From Clostridia bacterium (lineage in GTDB: Bacteria; Bacillota; Clostridia; Oscillospirales; Ruminococcaceae), in assembly GCA_009177225.1 (NCBI GenBank), contig WFLZ01000224.1:10992-16566 (forward strand): a stretch of DNA of 5,575 nt, read 5' to 3'. Below are positions 1 to 5,550 of the stretch, piece after piece. Position 1 is the first letter of the stretch. Every line of letters starts with the position of its first letter. A model generated the notes under the pieces. That model worked only from the letters and a program-made list of their open reading frames with translations, did not search any database and was not told where the DNA came from. Both the position numbers and the translations under genes were made by a program.

Positions 1-1
1 T

Positions 2-6
2 GGAGG
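2..6 (+). promoter_or_regulatory. Ribosome binding site of the first small gene
   Basis: A perfect GGAGG lies six bases before the ATG at 13. It fixes that start even though the gene sits at the very edge of the window. The promoter lies outside the window. Confidence 0.8.
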
Positions 7-12
7 ATAATT

Positions 13-246
13 ATGATTTTAGAAATTGAATACTATAAATATGACACTTATCTTTCAGGGAAAGTTGACAGCTTTCAAGAACTTCAAAAACAAATAGGCG
101 ATATTGAAGATAGGTACGATTTTGAGAATGATAATTTTATAGCTTTGCTATGTCGAACTTACAATTGGGAAATAACAGAAGGCATCATTGCACCCGATTG
201 CGTATACGATCGTGACATTAAGCGCCTGTATAATATTAAGCCGTAA
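13..246 (+). CDS. Small protein of unknown function (77 aa)
   Basis: I do not recognise this protein with certainty. It is acidic, soluble-looking and rich in Tyr and Asp/Glu (for example EIEYYKYDTYL near the N-terminus), with no signal peptide or membrane segment. It ends in an APDCVYDRDIKRLYNIKP tail. Start and stop are clear: ATG six bases after GGAGG, and TAA at 244-246. The next gene follows 26 bases downstream on the same strand with its own GAGG, so the two are probably co-transcribed. Pairs of small acidic proteins like this are often found in Firmicutes accessory regions, including immunity-gene clusters of polymorphic toxins. That role is only a guess, because no toxin gene is visible here. 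Confidence 0.75.
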   Translation: MILEIEYYKYDTYLSGKVDSFQELQKQIGDIEDRYDFENDNFIALLCRTYNWEITEGIIAPDCVYDRDIKRLYNIKP

Positions 247-272
247 CTCTACTCTAAAGAGGTGAATAATGA

Positions 273-617
273 GTGACACTTGACGAACTCAATAATAAAT
301 ACTATTTTCACGACAGTATTATAAGAGGACTTGAATGCCAATCAGAAAATGTAATACTGCACTGTAATTTTTGTGATTTTATGCAGAAGGATTATAAAGA
401 AAGCGACTTTACCAACAGTGATATTGTACTGACATTTCATAATGCTACTTATAAATTATCAGATATTTTTCCACTGTCTAATGCAGGCATTCTTACTCAA
501 AAGATCTCAGGAAATACCTTAACCTTTTGTATGGAAAATGGACCAGATACTTATGGTGAGTTAGAAATAACCGCCGATTCTATTGAGGTAACAAGAGTAC
601 GTTCGTACAATCTTTAA
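273..617 (+). CDS. Small protein of unknown function with N-terminal YYFHDSII motif (114 aa)
   Basis: This is a soluble, beta-rich-looking protein without a signal peptide. The N-terminal TLDELNNKYYFHDSII stretch, followed by alternating hydrophobic strands (NVILHCNF, DIVLTFHNATY, NTLTFCMENG, ELEITADSIEV), resembles a group of small uncharacterised Firmicutes proteins that I recall beginning with a similar '(Y)FHDS' segment. I cannot name the family with confidence. Some such proteins occur in immunity-type clusters, so a role paired with the upstream 77-residue protein is possible but unproven. The start is odd. The only in-frame start is GTG at 273, ten bases after GAGG (259-262). An ATG at the ideal distance (269-271) overlaps it in another frame and stops after four codons. 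The gene ends 4 bases before the convergent relaxase stop, with no visible terminator between them. Confidence 0.75.
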   Translation: MTLDELNNKYYFHDSIIRGLECQSENVILHCNFCDFMQKDYKESDFTNSDIVLTFHNATYKLSDIFPLSNAGILTQKISGNTLTFCMENGPDTYGELEITADSIEVTRVRSYNL

Positions 618-621
618 GCTG

Positions 622-1563
622 TCACTCCAAATCCCCATTCTTTTTACGCTTGCGATTTTGCTCCTGAGCCTTACGCTCGTTTCTGAGGTATTCCTCAATA
701 TCTCGCTGTGCTTTTGCTAAGTCCCCGGACTTCTGCTTTACAGCCATATACTCCTCATTTTTCTGTGAACGCTCTCGCCTGAGAGCGTTTATTTTTTGCT
801 CCATTTGCTCGACTGAGGGGATATGTCCTGACGAATACCATTCTAAGATCTGTTGTCTGCAATTCCCATAATCATTCAGCTCGGAGCTATGCTCTTTCCG
901 ATACTTCTGAGCCTGCCGTCCGCTGAGGGTTTTCAGCTCCGCAGCCACACCCTTGACCTTGCGGTATTTTTTCAAAACCTTGAGCTGTGCCGTCAAGTCT
1001 TCGATCTGCGTTTTGAGCGTGTTCAGTTCATCGGCTAATTTTCCCTTTTTGGCAAAGGCAGCAAGAGCAGCATTAGATAATTCTTCCGGCTCAATTCCAT
1101 ACTGCGTAATGATATTTTTTGCTATGCTCGCAACTTTCATATTACCTCGGCTGATGCTGTCACGGATAAACTTATTTTCCTGCACCTGAGCTGATACTGT
1201 CTGCCTGATTTTCGTCCTCGGAGTATATATCATACCGCCCTTGTATTCATCAATTCGTCTGCGTATCTGCTCCGTCTCATAGTACCAGCCTAATGTCCGC
1301 GCTCTGGTGAATTTCGCTCTTGGATTTCGCTCCCTCTGTTCGGCAAGCATAAATTTAAGGTCAATTTTATGTTTAGGGTTATACTCAACAAGTATGCCGT
1401 GAGCCTTGCATTTTTCAAAAAAATCCTCAAAGTTATCGCTCTCTTTTACAACTTGGTCGATAGCATATTTCAGCTTCGCTTTCCACGATACACCCTGACG
1501 ATTCATATCCCACTCCCAATAGCTCTTGCCCTTGCTATAACCGATAGAAAATGCCGTTTGCAT
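622..1563 (-). CDS. Relaxase C-terminal fragment (up to 313 aa)
   Basis: This is the continuation of the split relaxase. Homology-like sequence begins at SKGKSYWEWDMNRQGVSWKA, typical of the segment just after the nuclease core in Firmicutes MobA proteins, followed by KLKYAID, NFEDFFEKC and the RARTLGWYYETEQIRRRI motif. The second half (about residue 165 onwards) is highly charged and predicted coiled coil, rich in Lys, Glu, Gln and Arg, ending in a basic RKRKK tail. That end is probably used for DNA or coupling-protein contacts. The ATG at 1563 is simply the first Met after an in-frame TGA and has no ribosome binding site, so independent translation is unlikely. The first nine residues are out-of-frame relative to the ancestral protein. 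TGA is at 624-622. Confidence 0.8.
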   Translation of the reverse strand: MQTAFSIGYSKGKSYWEWDMNRQGVSWKAKLKYAIDQVVKESDNFEDFFEKCKAHGILVEYNPKHKIDLKFMLAEQRERNPRAKFTRARTLGWYYETEQIRRRIDEYKGGMIYTPRTKIRQTVSAQVQENKFIRDSISRGNMKVASIAKNIITQYGIEPEELSNAALAAFAKKGKLADELNTLKTQIEDLTAQLKVLKKYRKVKGVAAELKTLSGRQAQKYRKEHSSELNDYGNCRQQILEWYSSGHIPSVEQMEQKINALRRERSQKNEEYMAVKQKSGDLAKAQRDIEEYLRNERKAQEQNRKRKKNGDLE

Positions 1564-2015
1564 ATCTCATCAGATAGGTCACGGAGCTTCTGAAAAGAGC
1601 GATCTTTTTGAGTGGTTCTCCTGTTCTCATGCGTTTCAAAAGTACGTCCGTCAAACATATTCACGTTATTAAAAATGCAGTGCAGATGAACGCTTGCTTT
1701 GTCGGTATGTACTGCAAGAAAATACTGATACTCGCCTTTAAGAAATTTCTCGCATAATTCCTTGCCGATCTCCAAAGCCCTTTCGGGTGTGATCTCTCCA
1801 GGTGAAAATCTCTGTATGAAGTGCTGAGACAGAACAGTATTCAAGCCTGTTCCGTTTCGTCGGACTTCCTCAAAATCTCTGCTTGCCTGATACGGATCAT
1901 CGCTGCACCCTGATGTAAAAATGAGTCTGCCGTTATCGGTCTTTTCGGGGTTGGCGATATAGGCTAATGCTTTAGCTTCTGTAGCTGTGATTGGAAATAT
2001 CTTAGTGGCTGCCAA
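1503..2015 (-). CDS. Relaxase N-terminal fragment: DNA-nicking domain (170 aa)
   Basis: This part would nick one strand at oriT and attach covalently to it for conjugative mobilisation. The protein begins MAATKIFPI and has the family's YIANPEKT segment (Y19, the likely catalytic tyrosine by position), HFIQRFSPGE (65-74), and the metal-binding HxDxxxxHxHxxxN motif with H103, D105, H110, H112 and N116 all present. The LRDLSDEICKRH-LSVI stretch (144-160) is the usual end of this core. Residues 161-170 are out-of-frame and meaningless, followed by TGA. The start is TTG at 2015, 12 bases after AAGGAGGG (2035-2028). It is chosen because homologues I know begin MAxTK and no ATG or GTG is nearby. It overlaps the end of mobC by 52 bases, which implies translational coupling. 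Confidence 0.85.
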   Translation of the reverse strand: MAATKIFPITATEAKALAYIANPEKTDNGRLIFTSGCSDDPYQASRDFEEVRRNGTGLNTVLSQHFIQRFSPGEITPERALEIGKELCEKFLKGEYQYFLAVHTDKASVHLHCIFNNVNMFDGRTFETHENRRTTQKDRSFQKLRDLSDEICKRHFLSVIARARAIGSGI

Positions 2016-2335
2016 ATCTTCTGCAATCCCTCCTTGATCTCGGCTATGTCCTCAGCATAAACATTGCCTGTGGTGTTCACCCTCACGGCTATCTGATTTA
2101 CATTGCTTGCAATATTGTTTACAAGACGATAAATTTTCCTTAGCTCGTCCTCGCTGATATGAACGATGATGCCCTCAAAAATCAATGTCCTGATAAACTT
2201 GCTCCGTGACTTCAAACCGCTGTTCTGAAACTTCCTCTCGATAGCTTCATATTCCTCTTGCGTTAATCGTATTTGCATATAGCGATTATGTATGTCTTTC
2301 TCTGTTTTTTTTGCTATTTTTCTCTCTCCTTTCAT
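1964..2335 (-). CDS. mobC: MobC-type mobilisation accessory protein
   Basis: This relaxosome accessory protein binds oriT DNA and helps the relaxase gain access to the nic site. It has an N-terminal ribbon-helix-helix-like segment (YMQIRLTQEEYEAIERKF, then KSRSKFIRTLIFEG) and the MobC hallmark NNIASNVNQIAVRVNTTGNVY towards the C-terminus. Length (117-123 residues) fits the family. The start is doubtful. The ATG at 2335 has no ribosome binding site before it. A strong AAAGGAG (2332-2326) is followed after eight bases by ATA GCA AAA AAA, which would read MAKK if the codon were ATG. A further upstream ATG at 2386 also lacks a binding site and would add a proline- and arginine-rich stretch foreign to the family. 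The gene overlaps the relaxase start by 52 bases; its stop is TAG at 1966-1964. Confidence 0.85.
   Translation of the reverse strand: MKGERKIAKKTEKDIHNRYMQIRLTQEEYEAIERKFQNSGLKSRSKFIRTLIFEGIIVHISEDELRKIYRLVNNIASNVNQIAVRVNTTGNVYAEDIAEIKEGLQKIWQPLRYFQSQLQKLKH
2326..2332 (-). promoter_or_regulatory. Ribosome binding site of mobC pointing at an ATA codon
   Basis: AAAGGAG on the minus strand is the only good ribosome binding site ahead of mobC. With an eight-base spacer it points to ATA at 2317-2315, not to either ATG (2335, 2386). This decides where the ancestral start was and suggests an ATG-to-ATA change. Confidence 0.6.
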
Positions 2336-2339
2336 TCGG

Positions 2340-2545
2340 GGTTTTAGGGGCGGCAGCCCTCTGACAAGCAATCTGCATTGAAGCATTCAGTTTTCCGAAA
2401 CTGTAATGCGGAGATGCCGTGCTTGCTGGGTTTGATTTGCCCCCTTCGGGTGCAAATTCAATTTGAGCCTGTCGGCTCTTGATTTTTCCTCTCTCCGTTA
2501 GAGGAATTGGAGCTTTGCGACTTGGGCTGCAATACCCCTCTATAT
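2340..2545. other. Candidate transfer origin (oriT): stem-loop cluster upstream of mobC
   Basis: The roughly 400 bases between mobC and the secreted enzyme hold no convincing gene. Next to mobC they contain closely packed inverted repeats. GGGC-GGCA-GCCC is at 2348-2359. At 2435-2457, ATTTGC pairs with GCAAAT, and after one mismatch CCC pairs with GGG across a TTC loop. GAGCC-TGTC-GGCTC is at 2465-2478. TTCCTC pairs with GAGGAA at 2486-2506. Inverted repeats directly upstream of mobC/relaxase genes are the normal setting of oriT. I cannot point to the nic site from sequence alone. An open minus-strand frame runs through the area, but its product is low-complexity and I do not accept it as a gene. 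Confidence 0.45.
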
Positions 2546-2677
2546 ACCTAATAAGAAAATTGCGTTTTTGGGAAAGAAAATCACAAAAGTTCATAGAATG
2601 TTTACAATTGAGATTGGTAACTCCATGAATATTGAGTGAAAAAATTGATTTTCCACCAACATAAGCCCTCAGCATTA

Positions 2678-2706
2678 TTGATTTTTTAGCGAAAATCTTG
2701 TATAAT
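2678..2706 (+). promoter_or_regulatory. Sigma-A promoter of the GH18-dockerin gene
   Basis: A -35 of TTGATT (2678-2683), a 17-base spacer and a perfect TATAAT -10 (2701-2706) predict a transcription start near 2713. This gives a leader of only about 20 bases before the ATG at 2734. The spacer holds a perfect palindrome, GATTTT-TTAGCG-AAAATC (2680-2697), that overlaps the -35 and could be a repressor operator. Confidence 0.75.
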
Positions 2707-2722
2707 AGAGGTAACTTGATTT

Positions 2723-2727
2723 GGAGG
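2723..2727 (+). promoter_or_regulatory. Ribosome binding site deciding the GH18 gene start
   Basis: GGAGG six bases before ATG 2734 selects that codon over an upstream in-frame ATG at 2698. The latter lies before or inside the -10 box and so would not be in the transcript. The shorter start also gives a normal signal peptide. Confidence 0.85.
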
Positions 2728-2733
2728 TGCGAT

Positions 2734-4875
2734 ATGTTCATAAAGAAAGTTTTAACGGCGATACTTGCGGTATCGGCATTGCAGTTGAATTTCATAATTC
2801 CTGCACAGGCGGTGAGCGATACGTCAAGCTCATCTTCTTCGAGAATTGTAGGCTACCTGCCAGACTGGTCTTACAGTGCATATACAACGCTTGATTTTGG
2901 TAATCTCACACACCTGAATATCGCTTTCTGCAACCCGAATGACAAAGGCGATATTTCGTGCTGGATTCCCGACAGCGAGTTTACGAAAATCGTTGAAAAG
3001 GCACATGATAACGATGTAAAGGTTATGGCTGCGCTCGGCGGTGCAGGAGGTTGCGACAATTACTTCGACTACATAGACACGTTCCAGGAGATGTCTGAGT
3101 TCAATGATAAGATTATAAATTTCTGTGAAAAATTCAGTCTTGACGGAATTGATCTTGACATTGAGCTGAATTCAGCCAACGCTGTCTGGAAGTATTACGG
3201 CGACTGGGTGGACTCACTTCGTGAACTTTGCAACGAGAAGGATTATGAGCTTTCCACAGCAACGGCACAGTGGGTAGCTTACGGAGTTTCGGACGAAACA
3301 TTTGCAAAATTTGATTTCGTCAATGTTATGGCTTACGATAACGACGAAAGCAAAACTTCTCACGCTGATATGGATTTCGCTATAAAATCGCTGAATTTCT
3401 TCAATGAGGAGAAGAACATTTCAAAGGATAAACTTGTGCTTGGTGTACCTTTTTACGGCAGAGGTTATTCATCTGACGGCAGTCTCGATTGGGGTTCGTA
3501 TGTTCCGTATAAGGATATAATCGCAGATAATCTCGATTATTATAACCTTGACAGCTATAACGGAGTTGCCTACAACGGTGCTGAAACGATTGCCGAAAAA
3601 TGCAGACTTGCATCTGATTATGGCGGTATCATGATATGGGAATTGTCGCAGGATACAACCGATGAATATTCACTCTTAAAGGTTATCGACGATAATCTGA
3701 AACAAGAGAGAATAGCAGGCGATGTAAATGCTGATGGCAATTTGACCGTTGCTGACCTTGTGATGATGCAAAAGTGGCTGCTCTCTGTACCCGGTGCAAC
3801 GCTAACGGATTGGAAAGCCGGTGATCTCTGCGAGGATGATGTTATCGATGTATTTGATATGTGCCTGATGCGGAGGCTGCTGTTAAATAAAGCTGCACCC
3901 TCTGAGCAAATACTTGTCACCAATACTGAAGAACTGAAAACAGCACTTGCAAACGCAAAGTCGGGCGATGAAATTGTACTTGCTCCCGGCGAATATATCT
4001 ACAGTGGCTCAACTCCAAAGGGTCGCATGTTTACAGGTGAAGCTGATGGCATGGAGGCTGCACCAATAAAACTGCGCTCACTTAATGCAGACAATCCTGC
4101 TATCATTTCAGGAACAACAACCGCAAGCAACTACGCCCTCACGATTACAGGCGACTGGTGGGAAATCAGTGATTTAATTATCACGAACGCAGGCAAAGGG
4201 ATCATTCTTGATAATTCAAGCCATACGATTATCCGCAATTGCGAGGTCTACAACATTGGCGCAGAGGGTATTCATTTCCGTGATGACAGCTCCTACAACA
4301 CTGCTGAAAACTGTTTCGTTCACGATACAGGTGTGGTATCTCCCGGCTATGGCGAAGCGATATACGTTGGTAGTGCTAAAAGTACAACAGGATACGGCTT
4401 TGATTGCCATTACAACACGATTACAGGGTGTAAACTCGGTCCGAATGTGGCTGCGGAGCATATTGATGTTAAAGAGTACACAATAGGTACGATTATTGAG
4501 AATTGCATCTTTGACGGCACGGGCATGAGTGGTGAAAATTCCTCAAAGAGTTTCGTGAATGTTAAGGGAAACGACGTAATACTGCGAAATTGTGTGGGCT
4601 ATCGCAACGGCTGTGATAAGATTACAAGGGCATTTGAATCCAATCAGGTTGTGGACGGCTGGGGACAGAACTTCAGCGTATACGGAAATAAAGCATATAT
4701 GGACACGTCAATCAGTGCAACAGGCAAGAATATGTACCTTCTTAATTCATGGAACTGTACTGCTACCGTGTGGGATAACTATATTTCCTATGAGGACGGT
4801 GAGCTTGTTTCCTGCGATAACGAGGATGATAGGTGGCTATATTACAACTGTAATTTGCTGACCGTAAAGGGATAA
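2734..4875 (+). CDS. Secreted GH18 glycosidase with internal dockerin and C-terminal parallel beta-helix (713 aa)
   Basis: This is an exported, probably cellulosome-attached enzyme. Residues 1-26 form a signal peptide (KK, hydrophobic core, AQA cleavage), then a Ser-rich linker. Residues about 37-325 are a GH18 domain with the complete catalytic DGIDLDIE (137-144, acid E144), MAYD (199-202), GVPFYGRGY (237-245) and IWEL with W302. It should therefore be an active chitinase-like or endo-N-acetylglucosaminidase-like hydrolase. Residues about 329-385 are a type I dockerin: first calcium loop DVNADGNLTVAD (330-341), second loop starting at D364, each followed by a helix. Residues about 391-713 resemble a right-handed parallel beta-helix of the pectate-lyase-like fold, with short repeated strands (WWEISDLIITNAG, HTIIRNCEVYN, IIENCIFDGTG, VILRNCVGYRNG). 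The cluster E575-H576-D578-K580-E581 is a candidate active site by inference. Whether this domain is a lyase, a hydrolase or only a binding module is unknown. The gene has its own promoter and terminator. Confidence 0.95.
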   Translation: MFIKKVLTAILAVSALQLNFIIPAQAVSDTSSSSSSRIVGYLPDWSYSAYTTLDFGNLTHLNIAFCNPNDKGDISCWIPDSEFTKIVEKAHDNDVKVMAALGGAGGCDNYFDYIDTFQEMSEFNDKIINFCEKFSLDGIDLDIELNSANAVWKYYGDWVDSLRELCNEKDYELSTATAQWVAYGVSDETFAKFDFVNVMAYDNDESKTSHADMDFAIKSLNFFNEEKNISKDKLVLGVPFYGRGYSSDGSLDWGSYVPYKDIIADNLDYYNLDSYNGVAYNGAETIAEKCRLASDYGGIMIWELSQDTTDEYSLLKVIDDNLKQERIAGDVNADGNLTVADLVMMQKWLLSVPGATLTDWKAGDLCEDDVIDVFDMCLMRRLLLNKAAPSEQILVTNTEELKTALANAKSGDEIVLAPGEYIYSGSTPKGRMFTGEADGMEAAPIKLRSLNADNPAIISGTTTASNYALTITGDWWEISDLIITNAGKGIILDNSSHTIIRNCEVYNIGAEGIHFRDDSSYNTAENCFVHDTGVVSPGYGEAIYVGSAKSTTGYGFDCHYNTITGCKLGPNVAAEHIDVKEYTIGTIIENCIFDGTGMSGENSSKSFVNVKGNDVILRNCVGYRNGCDKITRAFESNQVVDGWGQNFSVYGNKAYMDTSISATGKNMYLLNSWNCTATVWDNYISYEDGELVSCDNEDDRWLYYNCNLLTVKG

Positions 4876-4914
4876 GACAGAAAAGTTTGCTAAGAAGAAA
4901 CACGAGAATACTAT

Positions 4915-4952
4915 AAAATCGGAGTTGTAACTGCTGCAGCTCCGATTTTTTT
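4915..4952 (+). terminator. Intrinsic terminator of the GH18-dockerin gene
   Basis: AAAATCGGAGTTG (4915-4927) pairs with CAGCTCCGATTTT (4937-4949) as a 13-base-pair stem with one G-U pair and a nine-base loop. The stem runs into seven T residues (4946-4952). It lies 40 bases after the stop codon and, being A-rich on the 5' side, could work in both directions. Confidence 0.92.
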
Positions 4953-4987
4953 GAAATATGAACTTATGCCTGTAAGATTTGATAGAA

Positions 4988-5050
4988 TGATATTAGCTCG
5001 ATATTTGTGCGATCATAGATAGTTCCATACAGCAGAGAAGCTAATAATCA
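4988..5050. repeat. Inverted repeat with 40-base centre
   Basis: TGATATTAGCT (4988-4998) is the inverse of AGCTAATAATCA (5039-5050) apart from one extra base. A ribosome-binding-site-like GGAGG follows at 5054. No T run follows, so this is not a terminator. It could be a protein-binding site or an RNA fold. Confidence 0.5.
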
Positions 5051-5145
5051 GATGGAGGTGATGCCTGAGCCTGGATAACTTTGCAAGTATTTATGATGTG
5101 GGACGATTTATGTAGGTGCAGTCTATCTGTTCCTTTAGCTATTTT

Positions 5146-5168
5146 CAACAACGATTTTTGCGTTGTTG
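5146..5168. repeat. Perfect 8-bp hairpin
   Basis: CAACAACG (5146-5153), loop ATTTTTG, CGTTGTTG (5161-5168). There is no U tract directly after it on the plus strand, so a terminator role is not supported in that direction. Confidence 0.6.
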
Positions 5169-5227
5169 CGAAAGTGGAACACCTTGTTGGAGTTTATATT
5201 TGTTATTTTTCAACGTATTTATGAGAA

Positions 5228-5250
5228 AAACAAGCATTTTTGTCTTGTTT
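5228..5250. repeat. Perfect 7-bp hairpin
   Basis: AAACAAG (5228-5234), nine-base loop, CTTGTTT (5244-5250). AT-rich, and about 80 bases from the preceding hairpin. Function unknown. Confidence 0.5.
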
Positions 5251-5336
5251 GATACGAAACGTTGGGAACGTAAAAACACCAATATTACGAGGTTTTATTT
5301 TCTACAGCGTTTCATAAATTGTACCCCTTGAAACTA

Positions 5337-5365
5337 TTGCTTTTTTATGCTAAATCGTTCATAAT
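5337..5365 (+). promoter_or_regulatory. Possible promoter for the gene at 5555
   Basis: TTGCTT (5337-5342), 17 bases, CATAAT (5360-5365). Spacing is ideal, but each box departs from consensus. If used, the transcript would carry a leader of about 180 bases containing the competing hairpins described for 5411-5550. Confidence 0.3.
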
Positions 5366-5410
5366 ATTAGTAGGCACGTTTTGCCGTACCATACGTGAAC
5401 CTATTGCACA

Positions 5411-5550
5411 AGGGGATACTCGATCACTGTATGGAAATTGAATATGGTTCAATCAAATGAACGAGTAATGTTTGGTTGTCGGACGGATCATACCGATGAC
5501 AGGCTTACTTGTCTATTTGAGTATTACCGTCTGATAGGAAAGGACGGTAA
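5411..5550 (+). promoter_or_regulatory. Structured leader with competing hairpins before the last gene
   Basis: Several arms can pair in mutually exclusive ways. TTACCGTC (5524-5531) pairs perfectly with GACGGTAA (5543-5550), with the ribosome binding site AGGAAAGG in or at the edge of the loop. The overlapping CCGTCTGA (5527-5534) can instead pair with TCGGACGG (5479-5486) through seven Watson-Crick pairs and one G-U. Upstream, ATTGAA/TTCAAT (5437-5453) excludes GTTCA/TGAAC (5447-5462), and TACTCG (5417-5422) can pair with CGAGTA (5462-5467). This is the layout of an attenuator or translational switch. No ligand class is recognised, and function is inferred only from pairing. Confidence 0.35.

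Larger units (their letters stand above)
622..2015 (-). pseudogene. Frameshifted MobA/VirD2-type relaxase gene (whole locus)
   Basis: Two overlapping reading frames together make one relaxase of about 464 residues, a usual length for Firmicutes MobA-type relaxases. The first frame carries the nuclease domain and the second the rest. Conserved sequence moves from one frame to the other around position 1536: LSVI ends in the first frame and SKGKSYWEWD continues in the second, so A1536 would have to be read twice. The frames overlap only across 1503-1569. I see no X-XXY-YYZ slippery heptamer there, so I read this as a mutation (loss of one base or of 3n+1 bases) or a sequencing error, rather than programmed frameshifting. 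If real, the product is cut off just after the nuclease core, and the element would need a relaxase in trans. Confidence 0.8.

Noticed and set aside
1530..1545. Programmed -1 ribosomal frameshifting in the relaxase
   Set aside because: I see no X-XXY-YYZ slippery heptamer or clear downstream stem at the transition, so a mutation or sequencing error is simpler.
853..1593. Plus-strand open frames opposite the relaxase gene
   Set aside because: They are mirror frames of the relaxase coding sequence, without ribosome binding sites or recognisable motifs.
2286..2795. Long minus-strand open frame across the mobC upstream region and the start of the GH18 gene
   Set aside because: It runs through the stem-loop cluster, overlaps the promoter and signal peptide of the GH18 gene and the start of mobC, has no domain-like sequence and lacks a convincing start signal.
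2871..3923. Minus-strand open frames inside the GH18-dockerin gene
   Set aside because: The plus strand here carries intact GH18 and dockerin motifs, which explains the sequence fully.
4208..4861. Other open frames across the beta-helix coding region
   Set aside because: They shadow the beta-helix repeats and have no start signals.
5116..5331. Plus-strand open frame of 71 codons
   Set aside because: GTG start without a ribosome binding site; product rich in Phe, Cys and Arg; it contains two perfect hairpins, which fits noncoding DNA better.
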